From IMG/VR virus record IMGVR_UViG_3300040758_000582, positions 1 to 30,229 of that record: a DNA stretch of 30,229 nucleotides. One strand, written 5' to 3'. This stretch comes from a virus. Below are positions 15,871 through 21,910 of this stretch, piece after piece (within the stretch, counting starts at the first letter, position 1; each line of letters starts with the position of its first letter). Below the pieces are notes generated by a model. It ran no database searches. It was not told the DNA's origin and saw only the letters and a list, made by a program, of their open reading frames with translations. Both the position numbers and the translations under genes were made by a program.

Positions 15871-16179
15871 TCACTTGCGGCGGCAAACGCGGCGTTCGAG
15901 GGCGATGATCGACTTTAGGATGTCTTCGGCAGTATCCACGAACTCTTCAGGGCAATCCTTCAGAAACTTCACATAGCGCAAGGCGGCGGCGCGGTGCTTT
16001 TCCGGCACTTCGGCGAGTGGTCCTAAACGTACGCGTTCCGTCTGGCTTGCGCCGGGTGGATCTAGCCTGTCCATGACGGCTTTGTGAACCCACTCGGTTA
16101 GCTTCTGTCCATCCCTTGCGGCGCGTGACTTGACGGAGTTGTGAACATCCTCCGCAACGGATGCGTAAAGTCTTTTCAT
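15871..16179 (-). CDS. Ribbon-helix-helix (Arc/CopG-like) DNA-binding protein
   Basis: This is a 102-residue protein. The N-terminal 40 residues fit a ribbon-helix-helix fold: a short strand MKRLYASVAEDV, then helix VHNSVKSRAARDG, then LTEWVHKAVMDRL. Such dimers insert the strand into the DNA major groove and often repress their own promoter. The C-terminal half is helical and charged, perhaps for oligomerisation. It is the first gene of the leftward cassette. The 16180-16300 region just upstream holds repeated GTTCT/AGAAC half-sites and a long inverted repeat that could be its operator. It could be the lysogeny regulator or control only the cassette. Confidence 0.7.
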   Translation of the reverse strand: MKRLYASVAEDVHNSVKSRAARDGQKLTEWVHKAVMDRLDPPGASQTERVRLGPLAEVPEKHRAAALRYVKFLKDCPEEFVDTAEDILKSIIALERRVCRRK

Positions 16180-16201
16180 TTCTACAGTTTTGACACGAAG
16201 C

Positions 16202-16259
16202 GGGCAAATGTTCTTCGGGCTATCGGTTCTTTTGTTCTTTTTCTTTAGAACATTTGTCC
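16202..16259. repeat. Long inverted repeat, probable operator
   Basis: CAAATGTTCT (16205-16214) and AGAACATTTG (16247-16256) are perfect 10-bp inverted repeats with a 32-base spacer. The match extends to 13 positions with one G-T pair. The distance of about four helical turns between arm centres suits looping or cooperative repressor binding. Confidence 0.7.
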
Positions 16260-16288
16260 AAATAGTTGAGATATTTTCGTACCAGAAC
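16210..16288. promoter_or_regulatory. Cluster of five GTTCT/AGAAC half-sites
   Basis: GTTCT occurs at 16210, 16226 and 16234. Its complement AGAAC occurs at 16247 and 16284. Five copies in 79 bases is far above the fraction of one expected by chance for a 5-mer. They lie directly upstream of the ribbon-helix-helix gene and overlap the probable rightward promoter, so they are candidate repressor sites. Confidence 0.55.
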
Positions 16289-16295
16289 GTACTAT
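16266..16295 (+). promoter_or_regulatory. Candidate rightward sigma70-type promoter
   Basis: TTGAGA (16266-16271) and TACTAT (16290-16295) are separated by 18 bases in the AT-rich part of the gap. An AGAAC half-site lies in the spacer. This would drive the early operon from 16566, with a leader of about 260 bases that contains a hairpin. Confidence 0.4.
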
Positions 16296-16438
16296 ATGGT
16301 TTGAAACAGATTAAGCAATCCGAAAGTCCGAATCTAAGGCGGAACGCCGAGACAGAGAAAAAGCTTCAGGTGGTTGGATCATTCAGGGCAGAGTTTCGGA
16401 CTCGAAATCTATAGTTGATAGTGCAGGCGGGAACTGAA

Positions 16439-16460
16439 GGGGACCGTTAGAGCGGTCCCC
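16439..16460 (+). other. Perfect 8-bp hairpin in the early leader
   Basis: GGGGACCG (16439-16446) and CGGTCCCC (16453-16460) enclose the loop TTAGAG. It is followed by GATCAGCGGGATACC and a TTTT (16486-16489 region) rather than an immediate U tract. It could be an attenuator, an antitermination element or an operator. Confidence 0.5.
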
Positions 16461-16565
16461 GATCAGCGGGATACCTTTTACGGTGAAGTCCCTCGTACGG
16501 CTTCCATCGTAATCCTTCATCCCACTCCCAGTCAATAGCGATCACTTCGACAGGAGAGGTGTGCG

Positions 16566-16955
16566 ATGGCGCAGTGCGGACGATGCGGTGTGGAAGCAAA
16601 CGAGTTGCACGCATTCCGGGTAAGGGAGAGCGCGCACAGCATGGGCAAGCGCGAAAGGCTCTGCGACGGATGCCTCACCGAAGCGCGGGAGAACCGCAGC
16701 GAGCGAATCCGGGCGGCCAGTTCGCGGCAGTGGTCGGAAGCCAGAACCGCCGATGGACGGTTCGATCCTGCGAAGCTCACGGGTTGCCGGGTGGAGCGCG
16801 TAGCTCCGGCGCCGGAGCAGATCGCGCAAGAGAACGCGCGGTGGGACCGGATCTTCCAGCGGTTCATCGATCCCGACTATTACCGCTCTTCGATTCCCAC
16901 GTTGAGATCTTCGTTCGGAGCGTTCGCCTCCGAAATGGAGGTCCTGTGCCGCTGA
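16566..16955 (+). CDS. Small Zn-binding protein, first early gene
   Basis: This is a 129-residue protein preceded by AGGAGAGG. Two CxxC pairs, Cys4/Cys7 and Cys33/Cys36, could hold one zinc ion. The rest is charged and helical (CLTEARENRSERIRAASSR, EQIAQENARWDRIFQRFI). It is the first gene after the control region, so it may be an early regulator or a host-takeover protein, but no family was recognised. Its 3' end overlaps the following small membrane gene. Confidence 0.62.
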   Translation: MAQCGRCGVEANELHAFRVRESAHSMGKRERLCDGCLTEARENRSERIRAASSRQWSEARTADGRFDPAKLTGCRVERVAPAPEQIAQENARWDRIFQRFIDPDYYRSSIPTLRSSFGAFASEMEVLCR

Positions 16956-17071
16956 ACTGCTGTCAATTTCTGGAGACGTACTGGCGCTACCTGCTCGTGG
17001 GTGGAATCGCGCTCGAGTTCGGGTCGATGGTGTTCACGGCCGTCCGATGGGCGCTGGCGAGGGTGAAATGA
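16946..17071 (+). CDS. Small single-pass membrane protein
   Basis: This 41-residue protein starts at a GTG that has GGAGG four bases upstream and overlaps the preceding stop. It has one hydrophobic segment (YWRYLLVGGIALEFGSMVF) and a basic end (VRWALARVK). The stop overlaps the next ATG (ATGA). The function is unknown. Confidence 0.5.
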   Translation: MPLNCCQFLETYWRYLLVGGIALEFGSMVFTAVRWALARVK

Positions 17072-17244
17072 CGGAGCGCCTGGCGGTGCGGTTCGAGGTT
17101 GTGTACTACGACCTCGGCGAGGGCCGGAAGATCTTCTGGCCGGCGGATGATCGATCCTCCGTACTGGCGGACAAGTTGCGCGAGTGTCGCGCTGCTGGCC
17201 ACTCGAACGCGCGGCTTGCTGAGGCAGGTGGGCGCTGTGCCTGA
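17068..17244 (+). CDS. Small hypothetical early protein
   Basis: This 58-residue protein starts at the ATG overlapping the upstream stop. It has a strand-rich start (LAVRFEVVYYDLGEGRKIFW) and a helical end (VLADKLRECRAAGHSNARL). No family was recognised. The next gene starts inside it. Confidence 0.5.
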   Translation: MTERLAVRFEVVYYDLGEGRKIFWPADDRSSVLADKLRECRAAGHSNARLAEAGGRCA

Positions 17245-17518
17245 AGTGTCTCCCGCCAAGCGAAGCCGGGTTATCCGAGAGGTCCATGCGGACCCGGATA
17301 AGCGGTGGCGCGGGTCGGTGGGTGGGTATCGAGTCGAGATTGAGATTGACGGCCGTGAGGTGCGATGGGGCGTGTGTGTTTCCCGCCACTGGCATCGAGG
17401 CACTACGGCTACAGTTTGGGATGCGCTCGTTGCGGTTGAGGGTCCGTTTGACTCTTCTTCTCCTTCGGAGCGGGTGGCGTGCGAACCATCCGCTCCGCTT
17501 TTTGAAGGCAAGCAATGA
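17237..17518 (+). CDS. Hypothetical early protein
   Basis: This is a 93-residue protein. The GTG at 17237 is favoured because AGGTGG lies five bases upstream. A GTG at 17228 in the same frame is an alternative with poorer spacing. The segment RWRGSVGGYRVEIEIDGREVRWGV is strand-rich and the remainder is Ser-rich. Codon use is less GCG/CGG-biased than in its neighbours. No family was recognised. The following 165 bases (17519-17683) hold no gene I can support. Confidence 0.45.
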   Translation: MPEVSPAKRSRVIREVHADPDKRWRGSVGGYRVEIEIDGREVRWGVCVSRHWHRGTTATVWDALVAVEGPFDSSSPSERVACEPSAPLFEGKQ

Positions 17519-17683
17519 GGACATCGAAGTTCGCCGGCACAGTTGAGCCGCGTAGGCGCCGTTCTGCTGGGAAGTCCACACAACCCCAAGACCGGCGTTG
17601 CTGTACCCCGCTAGCACCTCGAAGTTCCTTCCGGCGCCACGCGGGCCAACTGATCGAGGCGTTCAGGTTTCTGGAGGTAGTCG

Positions 17684-17869
17684 ATGGGAAAGGTAGTCGC
17701 GTTTGCGGCTCTGATGATCGGACTGGCGGTGCTCTGCGCGCTGCCGGTGATGTGGCTCTGGGATTACCTGATGCCGACGTTGTTCGGTCTGAAGGAAATC
17801 ACGTTCTGCCAGGGGCTGGCGCTGGCCATGCTGTGCTCGCTGCTCTTCAAGTCATCGAGCAGTAGTTAG
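17684..17869 (+). CDS. Small two-pass membrane protein
   Basis: This 61-residue protein has a strong GGAGG eight bases before the ATG. Two hydrophobic segments (VVAFAALMIGLAVLCALPVM and FCQGLALAMLCSLLF) flank a short loop (MPTLFGLKEI). The tail is Ser-rich. Small two-pass proteins like this are common in early phage operons, but the role is unknown. Confidence 0.62.
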   Translation: MGKVVAFAALMIGLAVLCALPVMWLWDYLMPTLFGLKEITFCQGLALAMLCSLLFKSSSSS

Positions 17870-17877
17870 GAGGATCG

Positions 17878-18180
17878 ATGTTCAACAAGAAAACGACGAA
17901 GAAAGTTACTCCCGAACCGGCTGCTCCGCTCCAGCCGAAACCGCAGATTCCGACCATGCTCTCGGCCATCCGGCGCGAACTGGCGAAGTACCAGGCGAAC
18001 ACGGAAGTCCTGGAAGCTCGACTGGCGTCCGTCATGCGGCCGGGTGAGGTTCGCTGCGATGGCGCGAAGCCGGCGCTCAGTTCGGCGGCTCCGGTCGCGG
18101 AGGCTCTGTCCGAGTACGTGGGAGTCCTGACGGCGCTCAACGCTCGGGTCAAAGACGTGATGGCGCGCCTGGAGATCTGA
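17878..18180 (+). CDS. Small helical early protein
   Basis: This is a 100-residue protein with AGGAGG just before the ATG. It has a Lys/Pro-rich N-terminus (KKTTKKVTPEPAAPLQ) and a long helical part (MLSAIRRELAKYQANTEVLEARL, split here by no breaks; ALSEYVGVLTAL). No family was recognised. It is coupled to the next gene by a two-base gap. Confidence 0.58.
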   Translation: MFNKKTTKKVTPEPAAPLQPKPQIPTMLSAIRRELAKYQANTEVLEARLASVMRPGEVRCDGAKPALSSAAPVAEALSEYVGVLTALNARVKDVMARLEI

Positions 18181-18182
18181 GG

Positions 18183-18470
18183 ATGAGGGGCGGGACACCG
18201 TTCGAGGAAGATTGCGCGCTCCTCAACTTCCTCGAACGGTTCGAGCTGGACTTGGAACGCCGGGTCTCGATTGAGATCACGGATCGCAAGGTCCTGGAGG
18301 AAAACGGGCTGATGCGGAAGTCTCCGGACTACGCGAAGATCCGGCGGCTACTGGAGGATGGGGCGATTGTGCAGGGCGCGCACTTGACGGGCGTGGAATA
18401 CGTGCTGAGAAAGAGGAGAGATCCAATTGCCGAAGGGGCATCAAGTCCAGATCACACCTCAGCAGGATGA
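18183..18470 (+). CDS. Small early protein, possible winged-helix
   Basis: This 95-residue protein starts two bases after the preceding stop, with GGAGAT upstream. The sequence is acidic and helical (DCALLNFLERFELDLERRV). A region KSPDYAKIRRLLEDGAIV and a strand VEYVLRKRR recall a small winged-helix fold. It overlaps the next gene by 44 bases. The function is unknown. Confidence 0.52.
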   Translation: MRGGTPFEEDCALLNFLERFELDLERRVSIEITDRKVLEENGLMRKSPDYAKIRRLLEDGAIVQGAHLTGVEYVLRKRRDPIAEGASSPDHTSAG

Positions 18471-19566
18471 GGTGATCCGCAAATGCTGGGCGCATAACGC
18501 GTACGGGCATCACGCGGCGAAGCGTGCCGCGGAGCTTACGGGGCTTACGCCGGACGTGGCGCATCGGCGGGCGGCGCAACTTGGTCTGATCTTCGCGCGG
18601 GAACGGTACCGGTGGACGGAGCCGGAGTTGAAGGTGGTCGAAGAGAACGCGCATCAGTCGCTGGAGACGATCCAACGGAAACTCATGCGCGGCGTCTCTC
18701 CGCCTGGTGTGAAGCGGACGCGTACAGCCATCGCCTCACAGATCCACGGACAGCGGTTCCGAACTAACTTGGACGGGATGAACCGCGGGCCGTTGGCGGA
18801 TGCGCTCGGGATCAGCATCATGCGACTGGAGCGGCTCCAAGGTGAAGGACACATCAAGGGCGAGCGGATGGAGTCGATCCGCCAGCAGTGCGGGTACGTG
18901 GAGGAGATCGACGGTGATAGGTTGCGCTGGTTCTACAGCAACGAAGAGATCGTCCGGTTCCTCTTTGGATGCCGGGCGGAGTTGGACCTCAGGAAGGTTA
19001 ACCAAGCATGGCTGATGGGACTGCTGGAGGCGTACATCACGATCTTTCAGCCTACCGGGAAGGATGCTCCGGTTCGGGCGCGGGATCAGAAACGGATCGA
19101 GCAATTAGAGGAGCACCTGTTCCAGTTGGAGCGGGAGTTGGAATCGGTACGCAACCCGGTGAAGCGCCGGCGGGGCCGTCCCACGATAGCCGAGAGGGAG
19201 AGCGAATTGGCGGCGGTGGCGGCTCGGATGCGGGAGCGGATGAGTCAATCTACTCCTACACGGCTACCCGCGCGACCGGGAATCCTCAGCGACGAAGATA
19301 TCATCGCAATCCGGTCCGGACGGTCAAGCCTCAAGCGCAAGCGGTCCGGGCCGGGGAGCGAAAAGAGCCAGAGTGGCGGAGCGGACTTTTCTCCGTCAAG
19401 CGCAGCTACTGGGATGACCTCGCAACTCAGCGAAGGGAACAGCGGGAACTTGAACAGCGAGAGAGACAAGGCGACATCGCATGGCGATTCCCCATCTTTT
19501 GGACTTGCTGGAGGTCTCAATGCAAGCTCGCTTACAAGAAGCCTTGAGGGCGGCGCGGAGGCGTAG
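18427..19566 (+). CDS. Putative DNA-binding regulator with HTH segments
   Basis: This 379-residue protein starts at a TTG with GAGGAGAG seven bases upstream. It begins with a segment rich in HTH-like helices (PQQDEVIRKCWAHNAYG, ELTGLTPDVAHRRAAQLGL). A SANT/Myb-like stretch follows (RWTEPELKVVEENAHQSL, RTRTAIASQIHG), then a MerR-like part (LADALGISIMRLERLQGEG) and a coiled coil (RIEQLEEHLFQLERELESV) with a basic RRRGRPT. The arrangement suggests a sequence-specific DNA-binding regulator of phage genes. The last 80 residues are Ser/Gly-rich and look unlike the rest. In the -1 frame the same DNA reads as a plausible charged helical protein, so the true C-terminus is uncertain. Confidence 0.66.
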   Translation: MPKGHQVQITPQQDEVIRKCWAHNAYGHHAAKRAAELTGLTPDVAHRRAAQLGLIFARERYRWTEPELKVVEENAHQSLETIQRKLMRGVSPPGVKRTRTAIASQIHGQRFRTNLDGMNRGPLADALGISIMRLERLQGEGHIKGERMESIRQQCGYVEEIDGDRLRWFYSNEEIVRFLFGCRAELDLRKVNQAWLMGLLEAYITIFQPTGKDAPVRARDQKRIEQLEEHLFQLERELESVRNPVKRRRGRPTIAERESELAAVAARMRERMSQSTPTRLPARPGILSDEDIIAIRSGRSSLKRKRSGPGSEKSQSGGADFSPSSAATGMTSQLSEGNSGNLNSERDKATSHGDSPSFGLAGGLNASSLTRSLEGGAEA

Positions 19567-19630
19567 CAATGATGGACGCGGCGACAAGGGCGCGGGCCGT
19601 GGCGGCGGCGTGCGGACACGATCTCAATAA
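19481..19630 (+). CDS. Possible small overlapping ORF
   Basis: This 49-codon ATG frame is out of phase with both flanking genes. The first half is a clean amphipathic helix (MAIPHLLDLLEVSMQARLQE). The end is basic and Gly-rich where it overlaps the next gene. AAGG lies about nine bases upstream. It may be real or a by-product of dense overlap. Confidence 0.25.
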   Translation: MAIPHLLDLLEVSMQARLQEALRAARRRSNDGRGDKGAGRGGGVRTRSQ

Positions 19631-19838
19631 CGAACTGACGATCATCTTCGCGGGGATCGCGGAGTGTATCGAGATGGCGGATGCGGACGATCCGATCCGG
19701 CCGTTTCTGCTGGAGATGCGCGCGGCGGCTCAGCGGTGCGCGTGGAAGGCGTCGGGACTTTTGAACTTTGCGGCACGTGGGGGAGGGAGATCTCCACGGT
19801 CGAGCATGGAGACGTTGATCGACGGGAATCTACTATGA
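19569..19838 (+). CDS. Stand-alone histidine-kinase phosphoacceptor-like domain
   Basis: This 89-residue protein has GGAGG eight bases before the ATG. The motif GHDLNNELTIIFAGIAE with His17 matches the H-box of histidine-kinase dimerisation domains (HDxNNxLT). A second helix follows (PFLLEMRAAAQRCAWKASGLLNFA), as in the two-helix hairpin of the DHp fold. There is no ATPase domain, receiver or membrane segment here or in the neighbouring genes. It could receive or drain phosphoryl groups from host kinases, or be a structural reuse of the fold; both are inferences. Its stop overlaps the next start. Confidence 0.65.
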   Translation: MMDAATRARAVAAACGHDLNNELTIIFAGIAECIEMADADDPIRPFLLEMRAAAQRCAWKASGLLNFAARGGGRSPRSSMETLIDGNLL

Positions 19839-20695
19839 AGAGACTACTTGCAATCCTGTACGCGACCTCGATGTGGGCGGCGACTACCACGGTTAGCCAG
19901 TCGGTGGTGGGTCCGAACAATCAGCCGGCTAGTGGGCAAGCGCTGATTCGTCTTTCGGCGGCTTGCAAGTCGAGCGGGTCCTATGTCGGGCAACAGACGA
20001 TCGCGGTGAAGTTCACGGCGACTCCGCCAACGGGACAGACGAACAACTTCAATGTGGCTCTGATTCCGAATGACACCTGTATCGTGTCGGGTCCGACTCC
20101 GGCCGGATGGTCCGGGACAGTGGCGTATTGGGTGGGAAACAGCGTCACGTACGGGACTCAGACGTGGCTTGCGATTGCGGCATCGACTGGCGTTGCACCT
20201 GGCTCCGATCCGAGGAAATGGGCACTGGTGAGTACGAGCTACACGGTATCCTGGACACTCACGGGCGGGCCGTCGTGGACGGAGACGTGGATCGTGCCAA
20301 CATCCGGGACCGCGGTTTCGGTGGACAGCGTGAAGGTGGCACAGGCGAACCTGCCCACTATCGCAGGCGTCATTCTGATGACTGGCGGCAGTGGGAGCCT
20401 GACGTACACCACTACTCCAGGGGACGGACAGTACATCCGCTGGAACGCTTCAATGAACGCCTGGCAGCCGGTTACGTTCGTGGATCAGGAGACGGTGAGC
20501 GGGACCATCGACGGAACTAACGTGACGTTCACGCTGGCGAATGCTCCGGGGCCATCGGCCGGGTTGGTGTTATTTCGCAATGGGATTGTGCAGAAGGCGG
20601 GACAGGATTACACGCTGTCCGGGAATACGGTCACGTTTGTGACGGCGGCGACGCCACAACCGGATGACACGCTGCTTGCGTGGTACCGGTATTAA
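19835..20695 (+). CDS. Exported modular protein with tail-fibre-type modules
   Basis: This is a 286-residue protein. The ATG overlaps the upstream stop and begins a signal peptide (MKRLLAILYATSMWAA). Residues 91-131 form a W..G..Y..G...YG...W...A-.. module closed by KWALV, similar to two modules in the tail tip protein. The C-terminal 66 residues (VSGTIDGTNVTFTLANAPGP, then FRNGIVQKAGQDYTLSGNT) are the module often found at the ends of phage fibres. A fibre-like protein with a Sec signal in an early-gene position is unusual. It may act at the cell surface, for example in adhesion or superinfection exclusion. Confidence 0.72.
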   Translation: MKRLLAILYATSMWAATTTVSQSVVGPNNQPASGQALIRLSAACKSSGSYVGQQTIAVKFTATPPTGQTNNFNVALIPNDTCIVSGPTPAGWSGTVAYWVGNSVTYGTQTWLAIAASTGVAPGSDPRKWALVSTSYTVSWTLTGGPSWTETWIVPTSGTAVSVDSVKVAQANLPTIAGVILMTGGSGSLTYTTTPGDGQYIRWNASMNAWQPVTFVDQETVSGTIDGTNVTFTLANAPGPSAGLVLFRNGIVQKAGQDYTLSGNTVTFVTAATPQPDDTLLAWYRY

Positions 20696-20707
20696 GGAGA
20701 GATGACG

Positions 20708-21274
20708 ATGAGATCGGTGACGATTGCGATTCTTGCGACGGTTTCGGTTCTGAGCGCGGCGAACGCTCCTGTCCGCCAGGCGCTGACGGCGACGGAGGTG
20801 GTGTTCTCGTATTCGCGGCCGGATGCGACGGCTTGCACGTGGGCGGTATCCACGAGCGCGACCTATTCTCCGCTGGTCGCGGAGTTGGTGGGGAGTCAGA
20901 GCGATTCCGCCACGTTGGGCGCGCGGTGGTTTCTGGTGGGGCACACCTCGGCGCTGAGCGCATCGACGGCGTACTACTGGCAACAGACTTGTGGGGCGGA
21001 GGTCTACACTGGGACGTTCACGACTCCGGCGGTACTGACAGGCGGCTCTGGAGCGATCTACCTCAGCATGGGGGAAATGACGGTAGCGGATAACGCGACG
21101 GTCTCCTACGGGCTGACATCGGCTCTCGGGAGCACGGTTAACGCACCGTGTACGCCGGGATGTGCGTTCACGATCAACAGCACCTCCGGCGCGATCCTCT
21201 TCTATAGCATCGCCTACAAGAATGGCGCGGATACGATCAACGCGGGAAGCGTTCACGTAGCGGTGGTCCCATGA
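20708..21274 (+). CDS. Exported beta-sandwich protein
   Basis: This is a 188-residue protein. The second of two ATGs is chosen because GGAG at 20696-20699 then has 8-base spacing and the product begins with a signal peptide (MRSVTIAILATVSVLSAANA). The mature part has a fibronectin-III-like pattern (ALTATEVVFSYSRPDATACT, then ALSASTAYYWQQTC) followed by a second strand-rich domain with paired Cys (NAPCTPGCAFTI). It is coupled to the next gene by an ATGA overlap. No exact family was recognised. Confidence 0.64.
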   Translation: MRSVTIAILATVSVLSAANAPVRQALTATEVVFSYSRPDATACTWAVSTSATYSPLVAELVGSQSDSATLGARWFLVGHTSALSASTAYYWQQTCGAEVYTGTFTTPAVLTGGSGAIYLSMGEMTVADNATVSYGLTSALGSTVNAPCTPGCAFTINSTSGAILFYSIAYKNGADTINAGSVHVAVVP

Positions 21275-21501
21275 CGATTACTCAGGCGGTCACACTCCAG
21301 TCGCGGGACGATCTGTTCCAGAACAGCAGCCAGACTTACACGCTGAGCGCGACTCCGGCGGCGGGCGCGACGGTTGACGTGTTCGTGAACGGTCTACTGA
21401 TGACTGAGGGCCTGGACTACACGTTGAGCGGAGCGGCTCTGACGTTCACCGGGCAGACGATTGGCGACAATCCGGTTATCCGGGTGAGGTATTGGGTCTG
21501 A
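21271..21501 (+). CDS. Stand-alone fibre C-terminal-type module
   Basis: This 76-residue protein without a signal peptide consists of one module (DDLFQNSSQTYTLSATPAAG, FVNGLLMTEGLDYTLSGAAL). It parallels the C-terminal module of the exported protein at 19835. Its start and stop overlap both neighbours (ATGA and TGATG), so it is part of the same coupled set. How it would leave the cell, or whether it assembles with virions, is unknown. Confidence 0.6.
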   Translation: MTITQAVTLQSRDDLFQNSSQTYTLSATPAAGATVDVFVNGLLMTEGLDYTLSGAALTFTGQTIGDNPVIRVRYWV

Positions 21502-21869
21502 TGCGACGATTATTCTTGCTTTCGGCTCTGGCGGCGACGTTGTTCGCGCAAGGGTTATCGACCACAACCACCACGCTACCGAATGCGTGGGCTTACGTGG
21601 TCTACGCTCCACAGACTCTGGCGGCCACGGGCGGCCAGGTGCCGTACACCTGGGCTGTTTCCGCCGGAACGCTGTGTACCGGGTTGACGCTTTCGACGGC
21701 TGGAGTGCTGAGCGGGGCGCCTACGGTGCATGGACCTTGCACGTTCACGGTGACGGTGACCGATGCTCTGAACGCTACGGCCAATCAGGCGTACACGATC
21801 ATGGTGAACGGTCCGGCGACTACCATCAGCGGGGCTGTCGTGATCAGCGGAAAGGTGACCATAAGGTGA
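21501..21869 (+). CDS. Exported putative Ig-domain protein
   Basis: This 122-residue protein has a signal peptide (MRRLFLLSALAATLFA, likely cut before QGLST). It is followed by one Ig-like domain of the putative-Ig (He_PIG) type: VVYAPQTLAATGGQVPYTW, then GLTLSTAGVLSGAPTV, then FTVTVTDALNATANQAYTI. Such domains are usually parts of large surface or fibre proteins. A single exported copy in a phage is unusual. The ATG overlaps the preceding stop. Confidence 0.7.
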   Translation: MRRLFLLSALAATLFAQGLSTTTTTLPNAWAYVVYAPQTLAATGGQVPYTWAVSAGTLCTGLTLSTAGVLSGAPTVHGPCTFTVTVTDALNATANQAYTIMVNGPATTISGAVVISGKVTIR

Positions 21870-21910
21870 AACGGACAATCGGACGATATAGTACGATGGA
21901 GGCGCACGTC

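Larger units (their letters stand above)
16180..16565 (+). other. AT-rich intergenic control region between divergent transcripts
   Basis: This is the longest gap in the window (386 bases). It separates the leftward regulator cassette from the rightward early operon. The left 120 bases are much richer in A+T than the genes on both sides and hold the operator-like repeats and a probable promoter. The right half holds an 8-bp hairpin and the ribosome site of the first early gene. No convincing gene was seen. A short frame from a TTG at 16190 lacks a ribosome site and normal codon use. Confidence 0.7.

Noticed and set aside
16190-16414. 74-codon frame from a TTG in the control region
   Set aside because: It has no ribosome site, runs through the inverted repeat and half-site cluster, and has a composition unlike the neighbouring genes.
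16395-16440. tRNA-Ser-like piece (GGACTCGAAATCT) in the control region
   Set aside because: Only three anticodon-stem pairs form. There is no acceptor stem or T arm in place, and it is far from the integrase, so it is not a tRNA or a convincing attachment site.
17515-17865. Open frame starting at an ATGA overlap, 116 codons
   Set aside because: It overlaps the well-supported membrane gene at 17684 by about 180 bases in another frame. Its sequence is Arg/Ser/Gly-rich without structure. Only its first part (to 17683) is free, and that shows nothing clear.
19357-19370. Programmed -1 slippery site in the regulator gene (GAAAAG)
   Set aside because: It does not fit the X XXY YYZ pattern in the zero frame and no downstream stem was evident, so a programmed shift is not supported. 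The frame ambiguity is reported separately.
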